A stretch of 64,000 nt of DNA from Lewinellaceae bacterium (GTDB taxonomy: Bacteria > Bacteroidota > Bacteroidia > Chitinophagales > Saprospiraceae), in NCBI GenBank assembly GCA_020636195.1, contig JACJYH010000001.1, forward strand, positions 124,001 to 188,000, written 5' to 3'. The translations under genes and the position numbers were made by a program. Position 1 is the first letter of the stretch. Each line of letters starts with the position of its first letter. Of the stretch, positions 16,874-25,862 are shown piece after piece. A model generated the notes under the pieces. It had not been told where the DNA came from. It was given only the letters and a program-made list of their open reading frames with translations, and made no database searches.

Positions 16874-19312
16874 TTAGACGCTCATCTTTTTTATTCTGTC
16901 TTCGAGTTTTTCTGAGGTGAGTTTTTCTCGGAGTCTATCCACGATGATTGGAAATGAAAACGGTGTGTAAGTCTTTGGTTTTATAATTCTTATGGTGCTA
17001 TTTTGGATGTTTTTTAAACATCGATACATACGTTCTTCTTCAAGTTGAAAGGTCATCACTTCCTCGTTTGCTTGTCTCAACAATAGATTTTCCGGTTCAT
17101 ACTCTTGAAAAACGTCAAATATCAATTGTGAAGAGGATTGTAAGTGCCTTTCTTTTTTCAATTTATTAGGAAATCCTCCGAAAATAAGCCCGGAAATTTT
17201 TGCGATGTCTCTGAAACGACGTCGAGACATTTCAACACTATTGACACAAGATTGTATATCTGACACTAAATTTTCCGTGGAGAATAATTCTTTTGTGATC
17301 AAAGTATCTATTTTTAAAGGGATGTCTGTCAGCAGTTCAAAACCTAGGTCATTCATCGCTATTGAAAATGAAACCGGCATTTTCATTGAAATCCGTTTTG
17401 CCAATAACGCACCCAAGCCTTCATGTACGTTTCTGCCCTCAAATGGATACATTAATATATGATAACCTTCATTGCTTTCAAGATATTCAATCAAAAATTC
17501 GCCTTCAGCTGGAATAATTGATCTTTCTTGCTGGAGTGAAAGTAGAGGTTGTAGTGCATGCATCTCGTCATCCTGTATGATACCATTCCTATAATCGAAC
17601 AGCTTTTGCTTTAATACTTTTGACATTTGTGATGAAAGTGGCATTCTCCCACCGGAATATGAGGGAATGCGACCTTTATTGTCTGATGACGGCTTGACTT
17701 GAGCGACCATTTCCTTTACTCTGACGAGTTCGAGTGCCCTGCCGGCAAACCAGAAACTATCGCCGGGTAAAAGTTGCGAAATGAATATTTCTTCGATAGA
17801 ACCGATATATCCACCTTTGACAAATCGGATCTGCATCATCACGTCTGAGACAATTGTGCCTATGGATAGTTTATGCCTTTGGATCATCTTCCTATCCAAT
17901 ACTTTGTACATTCCATCAGGTAAAATTTCTACCCTTTTATATTCATCATATGCTTGCAAACTCTGGTCACCATACACCAAGCTATTGAGAATGAGCCGCC
18001 ATTCTTCAGTAGTTATTGACTGAAAGCAGTAGCTATTTAAAATTTCTTGGTGTAATGTATCCGGAAAAAAACCATCGGATACTGCAAGCGTCATCAGGTA
18101 TTGGCTCAATACATCAAAGGAACGAATGTACGGGATGCGTTCTTCCAAAGATTGGTCTTCGAGAGCTATCCGCAGACCTGCCGACTCGACTAACTCAAGT
18201 GCATGAGTTGGGAGAAAATATATGGTGCTTTTTGCACCCGGTGAATGTCCACTTCTTCCTGCTCGTTGTAGAAATCTTGCAACCCCTTTTGGACTGCCTA
18301 TTTGAATGACAGCATCTACAGGTCTAAAGTCCACACCCAAGTCCAAGCTCGAAGTACAAACTACTGCCTTCAATCTGCCATCATACAAAGCCTCCTCCAC
18401 CCAATCACGTATTTCTCTTGATATAGAGCCGTGGTGCATAGCGATTATACCTGCAAAATCAGGGTAAATGTCTATCAGTTTTTGATACCAAATCTCGCAT
18501 TGCGCCCTCGTATTTGTAAAAATTAAGGTTGACTCAGAAGCTTGGATGATCTTGACAACTTCATCTATCAGTCTCAAACCTAAATGTCCCGCCCATGGTA
18601 ATAAGTCTATTTTCGATGGGATGATCGATTGGACGGTTATTTTCTTATGGATATTGGATTGTATCAGTTTTCTTTTTGAAATAGGAATAGGGAACAGTAA
18701 GACTGACATTGCCTCTTCCATATTGCCGATGGTAGCAGAGATTCCCCAAATTTGGAGATGTGGCACTCTGTGGTAGAGGTAGTTGATAAAGAGTTCCATC
18801 TGTGTACCGCGCTTTGAACCCATCAACTCGTGCCACTCATCCACCACAATAGTTTCCACATCTGATAATAGATTCAAATGGCCTTTTGTGGATAATATCA
18901 CATGAAGGGATTCCGGTGTAGTAATCATGATTTGTGGTGGTTTGGAAAACTGTTGTTTCCTGGTACTCGCATCGGTATCTCCTGTTCGTATCTCAACCTT
19001 CCAATCCATTTGCAAAGCGATGAGCGCCCTTTGACACGAAATGAGTATCTCCTTTGCCAATGCACGAATAGGTGTCACCCATATGATTTTTAAATTTTTC
19101 TCATTGATGTTGCCTGATGACAAATGTTTGATCAATATACCTAATAATATTGAATACGTTTTCCCTGATCCGGTTGGTGCATTGACAATACCCGAATCAC
19201 CGTTGAGATATGACAACCAAGCTTGTTTCTGAAAATCTAAAATCTCCCAATCCAATCGGTTGAACCACTCTTCTACTGCTTGAAGACCTTTGTTATGAGG
19301 CGCTTCTTTCAT
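16874..19312 (-). CDS. Lhr-like DEXH-box helicase (ligase-associated type)
   Basis: The 812-residue superfamily 2 helicase has Walker A APTGSGKT at 45-52, DEWH at 158-161, motif III GISATIG, QIGSPKGVARFLQRAGRSGH as motif VI and a long Lhr-type C-terminal region. It resembles the helicase found with an ATP-dependent DNA ligase, a beta-lactamase-fold exonuclease and a phosphoesterase in the ligase-associated DNA damage response cluster. None of these partners is adjacent here; instead it overlaps cinA by 20 bases at the end of a four-gene run. It probably unwinds damaged DNA or RNA-DNA hybrids, as Lhr proteins do. Confidence 0.85.
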   Translation of the reverse strand: MKEAPHNKGLQAVEEWFNRLDWEILDFQKQAWLSYLNGDSGIVNAPTGSGKTYSILLGILIKHLSSGNINEKNLKIIWVTPIRALAKEILISCQRALIALQMDWKVEIRTGDTDASTRKQQFSKPPQIMITTPESLHVILSTKGHLNLLSDVETIVVDEWHELMGSKRGTQMELFINYLYHRVPHLQIWGISATIGNMEEAMSVLLFPIPISKRKLIQSNIHKKITVQSIIPSKIDLLPWAGHLGLRLIDEVVKIIQASESTLIFTNTRAQCEIWYQKLIDIYPDFAGIIAMHHGSISREIRDWVEEALYDGRLKAVVCTSSLDLGVDFRPVDAVIQIGSPKGVARFLQRAGRSGHSPGAKSTIYFLPTHALELVESAGLRIALEDQSLEERIPYIRSFDVLSQYLMTLAVSDGFFPDTLHQEILNSYCFQSITTEEWRLILNSLVYGDQSLQAYDEYKRVEILPDGMYKVLDRKMIQRHKLSIGTIVSDVMMQIRFVKGGYIGSIEEIFISQLLPGDSFWFAGRALELVRVKEMVAQVKPSSDNKGRIPSYSGGRMPLSSQMSKVLKQKLFDYRNGIIQDDEMHALQPLLSLQQERSIIPAEGEFLIEYLESNEGYHILMYPFEGRNVHEGLGALLAKRISMKMPVSFSIAMNDLGFELLTDIPLKIDTLITKELFSTENLVSDIQSCVNSVEMSRRRFRDIAKISGLIFGGFPNKLKKERHLQSSSQLIFDVFQEYEPENLLLRQANEEVMTFQLEEERMYRCLKNIQNSTIRIIKPKTYTPFSFPIIVDRLREKLTSEKLEDRIKKMSV

Positions 19313-20561
19313 CTACATAATGTCTGAGTATGAACTCCCTAAGTTTTGAAAGCGCAAAAATGATGGTGTAATCTATGTTTTTTTGTCTTTCTAAATAGCC
19401 TTTGATAAAATAGGATTCCATAGTGGATGCATTACCAATGGCAACCCAAATGGAACCTACTGGTTTTTCCGGAGTGCCACCTGATGGCCCGGCTATGCCA
19501 GAAACTGCTACACCGATATCGGCGTGTGTCAGATTTCGAATCCCCATCACCATAGCTTCAACGGTCTCTTTGCTGACTGCTCCATAATGAGATAAAATGT
19601 CTTCATTGACCTTTAAAATTTGTTGTTTGATCTCATTCCTGTAAGCCACAACACTGCCCAAAAAATAGTCTGATGATCCCGGCGTGGACACCAAATTAGC
19701 GGCGATGCCTCCTCCAGTACAACTCTCTGCAGTAGCGATTGAAATGCCCTTATTTACACATAGATGTTTTATAACAGAAGATAAAGTGGCATCTTCCATC
19801 CCATATACCACATCGTTTCCGATAATTTTCATAATATTTTCAACAATAGTATCCAATTCTGCTTGAGCATGAAAATCCTGCTTGTCTTTTACAATAGTCA
19901 CCCTTACTCTCACTTGTGCTAATGAAGGCAAATAAGCGATGGATACATAAGGAGGAAGTTCCTTGATGTATGGTTGAATCTTGTCTTCTATGACAGTTTC
20001 TGACATACACGATGTCAATAATGTCCTGTGAAGGATAGTAAGTGAAGAAGATTCCTCCAGTTTTGGAAGTACTTCTTCTGTCATAATCGCTTTCATTTCT
20101 GATGGAACACCTGGCATCGAGATGATGTGTTTTTTCTCATGTTCAAACCACATGCCTGGAGCAGTACCTTGAGAATTATGTAGCAACTTGGCGCCTTGGG
20201 GCAACATACATTGTACTCTATGAGACTCTGAAAGCGGCTTGTATAATTTCTTAAAAATCGCTACAATCCTATCATAAGTCGCTTGATCAAAATACATGTC
20301 AACACCTAAAAAATCGGCAAGAGCTATTTTTGTAATGTCGTCCTTAGTAGGCCCCAATCCTCCTGTAATAAAAACAATATCACAGTTTTGAACCGCTTGT
20401 TGTAAAGCTCCTTTGATCGCACTCAAGTCATCACCAACACTCCATTTCCCTTGCACAGAGACACCAATAGAAGCCAACTGTTGACCCATCCAAGCAGAGT
20501 TGGTATCCACCACTTGACCCAATAAAATCTCATCACCAATAGTAATAATTCCGGCTTGCAT
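19293..20561 (-). CDS. cinA: CinA-like competence/damage-inducible protein
   Basis: The 422-residue protein combines an N-terminal molybdopterin-binding-like (COG1058) domain, with GDEILLGQVVDTNSAWMGQQ at 8-27 and FITGGLGPTKDD, and a C-terminal CinA amidohydrolase domain from about 265 with ATAESCTGGGIAANL and GIAGPSGGTPEKPVG. Members hydrolyse ADP-ribose and/or deamidate nicotinamide mononucleotide, thereby recycling pyridine nucleotides. The full length fits the two-domain family. The stop codon overlaps the helicase start by 20 bases and the DUF2461 gene precedes it by 12 bases. Confidence 0.92.
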   Translation of the reverse strand: MQAGIITIGDEILLGQVVDTNSAWMGQQLASIGVSVQGKWSVGDDLSAIKGALQQAVQNCDIVFITGGLGPTKDDITKIALADFLGVDMYFDQATYDRIVAIFKKLYKPLSESHRVQCMLPQGAKLLHNSQGTAPGMWFEHEKKHIISMPGVPSEMKAIMTEEVLPKLEESSSLTILHRTLLTSCMSETVIEDKIQPYIKELPPYVSIAYLPSLAQVRVRVTIVKDKQDFHAQAELDTIVENIMKIIGNDVVYGMEDATLSSVIKHLCVNKGISIATAESCTGGGIAANLVSTPGSSDYFLGSVVAYRNEIKQQILKVNEDILSHYGAVSKETVEAMVMGIRNLTHADIGVAVSGIAGPSGGTPEKPVGSIWVAIGNASTMESYFIKGYLERQKNIDYTIIFALSKLREFILRHYVDERSAS

Positions 20562-20573
20562 CCTTAAGGTCGA

Positions 20574-21242
20574 TTAAGCTGTCACTGCCTTATTGAGATA
20601 ATCTATGAGAGGAGATGCTGCCTTAAAATACTGCAAAACCATTTTCGAAAGGTCAGGTGATGTCAACATTTTTGGGTCCATCTCTTTTGAAATGGTAAAA
20701 CTCTTCAACTTCAAATATTCTATTGCGGGGTGTGATTCATCAAATCCTTTTGGTGGTCTTTGAAGTTTTTGCCCTTCTTCTGCATCAAGATGACCAAAGG
20801 TAGTTTTAAACTCCTTGTTATTGAGAATCTCCACTAATCCTTGGTAATCGTAATCTATCTCATTTCGGATTTTTTTCAGTAAAGCTGATTCCGGATGCCA
20901 GATACCTCCTCCGGCAAAACACTCTGACGGATCGATATGGCAATAGTAGGCAGCCGCTTGTAACCTTTTCCCCAATGGTTGTAAAACAACTCCAAAATTG
21001 GTTTTGTATGGTGATTTATCCGGAGAAAAACGAATGTCTCTATTGATCCTGAATACACAATCTTTGACTTGGTGATGTTCAAAAGCAGGATTGATATTCT
21101 TTGCTCCATCCAATAGTGTTTGGGCGAATTTATGATAATCTGCTTTGGCTTTTTCGTACCACTTTCTATTAGCGTCAAACCACTCTTTGTTGTTATTTTC
21201 TTTCAACTCCGACAAGAACTGAATGGTAGATATATCAAACAT
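20574..21242 (-). CDS. DUF2461 (TIGR02453) family protein
   Basis: The 222-residue protein starts MFDISTIQFLSELKENNNKE and contains WFDANRKWYEKAK, CVFRINRDIRFSPDKSPYKT and FAGGGIWHPES, the conserved blocks of the DUF2461 family. The biochemical role is unknown. There is no signal peptide, so it is cytoplasmic. It sits 3 bases after the enoyl-CoA hydratase-like gene and 12 bases before cinA, within a likely operon. Confidence 0.88.
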   Translation of the reverse strand: MFDISTIQFLSELKENNNKEWFDANRKWYEKAKADYHKFAQTLLDGAKNINPAFEHHQVKDCVFRINRDIRFSPDKSPYKTNFGVVLQPLGKRLQAAAYYCHIDPSECFAGGGIWHPESALLKKIRNEIDYDYQGLVEILNNKEFKTTFGHLDAEEGQKLQRPPKGFDESHPAIEYLKLKSFTISKEMDPKMLTSPDLSKMVLQYFKAASPLIDYLNKAVTA

Positions 21243-21245
21243 AAT

Positions 21246-22004
21246 TTATGCGTTTAAAAATGATTGAATTGCCGATTTGGCCTCCTCTGATAAAATTAAA
21301 TTTCCACTGATTTCCGCTCTCCTTTCCAACAATTGATCCCAATGATCTGTGCCTTCCCAAAAGACTTTTTTTAACTCTGACAATGCTTTTGGGCTTTTAG
21401 CCATGAGTGATTTTATAAAATGATCAATATACGCATCCAATTGCTCCACTGTTTCAAAACTCTCAGTAAAAAGTCCTTTTTGCTTAGCCCACTCAGCGGT
21501 TTGCCATTCGTCAGGATTCAATGCCAATTGGCTAAATGCAGAAAATCCCATTTTACGTTCAACTGCCGGACCTATGACAAAAGGACCGATTCCAACAGCC
21601 AGCTCTGATAATCTGATTGAAGCATATTTAGAAGCCATAGCATAATCACATGCCGCAGCAAGACCTACACCACCTCCCACTGCCTTACCTTGTATCCTAC
21701 CAATCACTATTTTTCCGCATGTTCGAATTGCGTTGATCACCTTAGCAAATCCCATAAAAAACTCTTTCCCTGATATGAAATCACTGATTGAAACCAATTC
21801 ATAAAAACTCGCACCACCACAAAACGTGCGATTTCCACTACTTTTCAAAAGAATCAATCTGACTGCGTCATCTTTACCCGCTTCTAAAATGGATTTTGCC
21901 AAAGAATCCAATAATTGTCCGGGCAACGAATTTCCGGCTTCATGATAAAATTCCACTATCCCAAGGCCATCCTCAATGGTATAGGTGACACTTCCTTCTT
22001 TCAT
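21246..22004 (-). CDS. Enoyl-CoA hydratase/isomerase family protein
   Basis: The 252-residue crotonase-fold protein shows the oxyanion-hole segments FCGGASFYEL near 60 and GKAVGGGVGLAAACDYAMAS near 108, followed by SIRLSELAVGIGP, where the family's catalytic acid lies, and AKQKGLFTESF. The exact substrate (hydratase, isomerase or methylglutaconyl-CoA hydratase) cannot be assigned. It is the first gene of a run echA-like, DUF2461, cinA, helicase with gaps of 3, 12 and -20 bases, and has a TACCTTTG box just upstream. Confidence 0.85.
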   Translation of the reverse strand: MKEGSVTYTIEDGLGIVEFYHEAGNSLPGQLLDSLAKSILEAGKDDAVRLILLKSSGNRTFCGGASFYELVSISDFISGKEFFMGFAKVINAIRTCGKIVIGRIQGKAVGGGVGLAAACDYAMASKYASIRLSELAVGIGPFVIGPAVERKMGFSAFSQLALNPDEWQTAEWAKQKGLFTESFETVEQLDAYIDHFIKSLMAKSPKALSELKKVFWEGTDHWDQLLERRAEISGNLILSEEAKSAIQSFLNA

Positions 22005-22029
22005 GATATTTTCGATGATTTATTGACTA

Positions 22030-22037
22030 CAAAGGTA
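22030..22037 (-). promoter_or_regulatory. Putative -7 box for the enoyl-CoA hydratase to helicase operon (TACCTTTG)
   Basis: TACCTTTG on the minus strand is identical to the rpsF -7 box and lies 26-33 bases upstream of the start at 22004. A TTTG at the standard -33 distance is not present. Confidence 0.45.
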
Positions 22038-22072
22038 ATCCAAAGAATAGGAATTTTTAAATGTTACCTTGT

Positions 22073-23545
22073 TTATTTGCCTTTTGATACCCTTTCAATC
22101 CCTGATTTTGCTTTCTGGTGCAAGCTATTAGCATAACCTTTTGGATGGAAGGTCAAAGCAATATTGTAATACTCTTTTGCCTTTTGAAGTTGATTTTGGT
22201 TTTCATAAATGGCAGCCAAATAAATAGAGGCAGCGCAAGGAAAATAAGTTTGTGAAGTACCTGTTTTTATCGTTTGAAGGTAGTAGTCCATAGCATCATG
22301 ATAGTTCTTTAAAGCATCAGAAACTCTTCCCATCCTGTACGTGAATTCACTTTTAGTCATCTCATTTTCAGAATTCACTCGGGAAGCATGTAAAATCAAT
22401 AATTGTTGTGCCTTGGTATAATAACCGCCATCATACAAAAGTCTGGCTTTGAGCAAGTATTCGTTGGGTAATTCATCTGGTTTTGTCTCCAGTTCAGCTT
22501 GTTTGTCTTCATCAATGAGACTATTACCCTTTGAAGAACACTTTGATGCATATGACCGAAAACCAAGGGTATCTTTATTGAGAATCCATCTACTCCACGC
22601 CAATTTTTGATATGCCTCCTTGATGTAATGTTGACCTTTAAAATTGTTTATAAACTTAAGAATATGCTTCTCAGCATCCGTGTCCAATCGATACAGTTTG
22701 AACTTTCCCAACATGAAATCAAGATAATAAAATGGCAAATACTCTCCCGAACTAGGACGCTGTTCGAGAATCTTGATTGCTAGGTCGTTTCTTCCTGTTT
22801 TTTGAGCCATGGTGGCCATAAGAAATGCAACCAATGGACTTTTAGTGTAGTCTAAATTATACAGTTGAAACAAAGCAAAAGCCTCTTCTTTTTTATTGTT
22901 GGAATAAAACAAAATGTAGCTATAAATGGCTACTATTTCTTCTTTAAAAATATGATCTGTCTTTGCTGCATAGCTCGCCAAACCAGATATTTCTTTCGTT
23001 GCTAATTCAATAGACCCATGAATTCCAAATGATTTTCTGACCCAATAAGGAAGGCTCTCTGCCAATGCATGAATGACGCTGAGGCTTTTATCATTTTCTC
23101 TAAAGGAAGGATAAAGTCTTTTGTTTTCCTCCAATATTTTGTAGGCAGAATAGACATCAGATGCCGCACCGATTTTGTCATTGAATTTCATCTTGATGGT
23201 AGCCCACTGCAACATGATTTCCGCTTGGCAAAACAAATAATATGGCGTGGAAGAATCCGCAGATTGGATTTTTTCCAATCTTTTTTCTTTGTTTTTCAGG
23301 CGTAATTTGTACTCACCTTTATTTTCTTGTATGAAGAGCACAAAAAAGTCAATGTAGTTCTCAATGTAGTAGGTCATCATGTTGGTTGGGTCATCTATTT
23401 TTGCCTTTTCCACCATGGTTTGACCGGCTTCAATTTTCAATTGGGCAATGTTTTTATACGCTTTTTTTAAATTGTCATTAAACTCCAAATGTCCATTGGC
23501 AAACCCAACTTGAACCAAAAAGATGACCCCGAAAAGGAATCGCAC
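22073..23545 (-). CDS. Exported tetratricopeptide-like protein
   Basis: The product is about 490 residues with degenerate TPR helices, clearest in the C-terminal part (for example LLKARLLYDGGYYTKAQQLL, then FTYRMGRVSDALKNYHDAMD and SIYLAAIYENQNQLQKAKEY). A GTG start at 23545 gives a compact signal peptide MRFLFGVIFLVQVGFANG. An ATG at 23590 is in frame but lies inside a strong terminator hairpin of the preceding gene, and 23686 would overlap that gene, so GTG is preferred. Function is unknown; it may be a periplasmic scaffold. Confidence 0.7.
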   Translation of the reverse strand: MRFLFGVIFLVQVGFANGHLEFNDNLKKAYKNIAQLKIEAGQTMVEKAKIDDPTNMMTYYIENYIDFFVLFIQENKGEYKLRLKNKEKRLEKIQSADSSTPYYLFCQAEIMLQWATIKMKFNDKIGAASDVYSAYKILEENKRLYPSFRENDKSLSVIHALAESLPYWVRKSFGIHGSIELATKEISGLASYAAKTDHIFKEEIVAIYSYILFYSNNKKEEAFALFQLYNLDYTKSPLVAFLMATMAQKTGRNDLAIKILEQRPSSGEYLPFYYLDFMLGKFKLYRLDTDAEKHILKFINNFKGQHYIKEAYQKLAWSRWILNKDTLGFRSYASKCSSKGNSLIDEDKQAELETKPDELPNEYLLKARLLYDGGYYTKAQQLLILHASRVNSENEMTKSEFTYRMGRVSDALKNYHDAMDYYLQTIKTGTSQTYFPCAASIYLAAIYENQNQLQKAKEYYNIALTFHPKGYANSLHQKAKSGIERVSKGK

Positions 23546-23562
23546 GGCTAGAGAACTCGCAC

Positions 23563-23600
23563 TAAAAAATAAAACCCCAAATGCATCCATTTGAGGTTTT
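23563..23600 (-). terminator. Intrinsic terminator after the zinc-ribbon protein gene
   Basis: On the minus strand AAAACCTCAAATG pairs with CATTTGGGGTTTT (23588-23600 with 23571-23583; one mismatch) around a GATG loop, followed by TTTTATTTTTT-type sequence. It lies 28 bases after the stop at 23628 and sits across the upstream ATG option for the TPR gene. Confidence 0.8.
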
Positions 23601-23627
23601 GATATAAGCTTTAGAATGTTGATCAAC

Positions 23628-24380
23628 TTAATCTTCAACTTGTTTTGCAATGGAGTCATCAACCAAGACTCTCCCACAATGCTCACACGCTATGATTTTT
23701 TTCATGACACCTAGTTCTATTTGCATTTGCGGTGGTATTCTATTGAAACATCCTCCACAAGCGCCTCTAGCTATTGTAACCACAGCGAGACCATTGCGGT
23801 ATGTTTTCCTGATTTTGTCATAGGAAGCCAACAATCTATCTTCGATATCTTTTCGTGCCTTATCGGATTCCTTACGCAATTTTGACTCTTCTTTTTCAGT
23901 TTTTTCGATGATTTTAGCAAGTTCCAATTTCTTGGTTTCAAGGTCATTGCTTCTGGCATCATACTTTTCCTTGATGCCTTGCATGGCTTCTTGCTTTATT
24001 TCTCTATTGGCTGTGGCTTCCCGAGATTTCTTTTGCGAAAGCTGAATTTCAAGTTTTTGAAGCTCAATCTCCTTTGTCAATGCATCAAATTCTCGATTGT
24101 TTTTTACGTTATCCAATTGCTTTTCATAACGCGCTATCAACGTTTCTGACTCCTTGATATAATTATTGTGTTGCGCTATTTCTCTATCTATGTCCGCTAG
24201 AGAATTTTCCAATTTCTTCAATCTCAAGCTTAATCCTGAAATCTCATCTTCTAAATCACTCACTTCCATTGGCAATTCTCCTTTGATCACGGATATTTCA
24301 TCCAATTTCGAATCTACTTGCTGAAGATTGTAAAGTAATTTTAGTTTATCTGATATACTTTGTTCCTTTGTGGCTGCCAT
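23628..24380 (-). CDS. Coiled-coil protein with C4 zinc ribbon (CT398-like)
   Basis: The 250-residue protein is a long coiled coil (about residues 15-185, rich in Lys, Glu and Leu) capped by a zinc ribbon formed by CGGC (208-211) and CEHC (232-235) with the conserved FNRIPPQ between. This is the architecture of the C4-type zinc-ribbon/CT398 family, whose role is poorly known; links to flagellar secretion and RNA polymerase factors have been suggested in other bacteria. The gene has its own TACCTTTG box upstream and a strong terminator downstream, so it appears monocistronic. Confidence 0.87.
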   Translation of the reverse strand: MAATKEQSISDKLKLLYNLQQVDSKLDEISVIKGELPMEVSDLEDEISGLSLRLKKLENSLADIDREIAQHNNYIKESETLIARYEKQLDNVKNNREFDALTKEIELQKLEIQLSQKKSREATANREIKQEAMQGIKEKYDARSNDLETKKLELAKIIEKTEKEESKLRKESDKARKDIEDRLLASYDKIRKTYRNGLAVVTIARGACGGCFNRIPPQMQIELGVMKKIIACEHCGRVLVDDSIAKQVED

Positions 24381-24439
24381 TGAATCTAAATTTTTAACTT
24401 TTAAAAAGCGAAATATACCCCATTCTTAAAATCGGAGTG

Positions 24440-24447
24440 CAAAGGTA
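24440..24447 (-). promoter_or_regulatory. Putative -7 box for the zinc-ribbon gene (TACCTTTG)
   Basis: TACCTTTGCAC on the minus strand closely repeats the rpsF promoter box TACCTTTGCAG. It would give a leader of about 50 bases. The -33 element is weak or absent. Confidence 0.45.
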
Positions 24448-24534
24448 TAAAAAATATTGATTATAGGCATGTTATGTTCTTTAATTTATAAAAATCAAAG
24501 GTGATAAAACATGCATTTACTATCGCGATTACCA

Positions 24535-25803
24535 TCAAGAAGTTAAATTGTTTCCTGAATAATGTTCATGATGAAAATATTTTGCCATCAACCAAAACCA
24601 AGAGATAAAAAACCCATAAACGAAAAGCGGCAATTGTCCTTCTAATGGGGTTTCAAATAAAAAACACACAGCCGCACCTAAAAAAAAGGCTACAAAAAAC
24701 TTGTCTCTCACTAATTCCCGTTTAAAAAATGGATATAGAATATGCCACATGATCGCCATGAGCCCAAGGAGGCCTCCACCTGCCCAGTAAATTATAAACT
24801 CGCTGCTAGGTAGAAAATATGAGCTTGGTGGCACATCCGGTTGTTCTTTTACATACCATTCCCTTGTCAAATTACGTAACCTACTAAACCCTTTTCCAAG
24901 GATGGGTGATTCTTTGATGAACGACATTCCTGCCTGAATAGAATATAACCTGATGGCGTCACTAAGTCCCGGTCGATATCTTCCTTGTGAGTAATGTTCA
25001 AAATCATATTTTATAAAATGTACCCTTTCCTTGAAAGTAGGGAAAATATGATAAGCCGCTATAGGAAGTGCTATTATAACCGCTATAATTAATGGTGACA
25101 ACCATACATACTTTGTAGGCAGAGCATATAGAAATAGTACAAAAAGTGCAATATAAAGGGTGATAAGACCTGTTTTTGAGCCTAAAATGTGTAAAAAAAC
25201 CAGTTCTAAAACTATAAATGAGTACAAAAATATCTTCAAAGCACGAGAAGATGTAGAGCCCAAACACTGAAATGCGAGAACGATCGATATCACAGACATC
25301 CATGCAATACGTATGTGGTCGCCATAACTCAAAACTGGCAGTATGCCGGATGACTTATAACTTTGATTGATGTGTTCAAAATCAATTATATAAGCGGAAA
25401 GACTATAGATGGTTGACAACAAAACAGATACGATGATCACCATCGGAATCCAAAACTTTAAAGAAGCATATTTCTTTAATACTGTGTATAATAACATGGG
25501 ATATACCAGAAGTGCCGCTTTCATCACACCATGGTACATAAAGAAGTTTTTTCCTTCCCAGAGAACATCAGAAATGATGACAATACCAACAATTCCAATT
25601 ATCGTGTAAAACCATTTATCCTTCAGTAAAACTCCCAAATCCTTCCAATGAATGAGAGCAAAAGTTCCGGAAAGCAATAGGCCAACATTTGAAACTACTC
25701 TAGAAAAATAAAATCCATATAAAAGGCATCCCAATCCACAAATGGCAAGCAAAAACAAAGCTATTGATGGAATTGATGGGTGAGATGATTGCTTTACAAG
25801 CAT
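24535..25803 (-). CDS. O-antigen ligase-like multi-pass membrane protein
   Basis: The 422-residue protein has around 10-12 hydrophobic segments, starting at residue 13, and a large non-membrane loop at about 265-335 with GKGFSRLRNLTREWY, as in the O-antigen ligase (WaaL)/Wzy polymerase family. HILGSKTGLITLYIALFVL matches the conserved region before that loop. WaaL joins O-antigen to lipid A core in the periplasm, while Wzy polymerises repeat units; the two cannot be told apart by sequence alone. No glycosyltransferase cluster flanks it. It is separated by 59 bases from the TPR gene upstream. Confidence 0.75.
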   Translation of the reverse strand: MLVKQSSHPSIPSIALFLLAICGLGCLLYGFYFSRVVSNVGLLLSGTFALIHWKDLGVLLKDKWFYTIIGIVGIVIISDVLWEGKNFFMYHGVMKAALLVYPMLLYTVLKKYASLKFWIPMVIIVSVLLSTIYSLSAYIIDFEHINQSYKSSGILPVLSYGDHIRIAWMSVISIVLAFQCLGSTSSRALKIFLYSFIVLELVFLHILGSKTGLITLYIALFVLFLYALPTKYVWLSPLIIAVIIALPIAAYHIFPTFKERVHFIKYDFEHYSQGRYRPGLSDAIRLYSIQAGMSFIKESPILGKGFSRLRNLTREWYVKEQPDVPPSSYFLPSSEFIIYWAGGGLLGLMAIMWHILYPFFKRELVRDKFFVAFFLGAAVCFLFETPLEGQLPLFVYGFFISWFWLMAKYFHHEHYSGNNLTS

Positions 25804-25862
25804 GGTCAGGGTTTTATAAAGCTATTTTGTCCCGATGAATTTTATGGTGGTTTTCAAGAACA

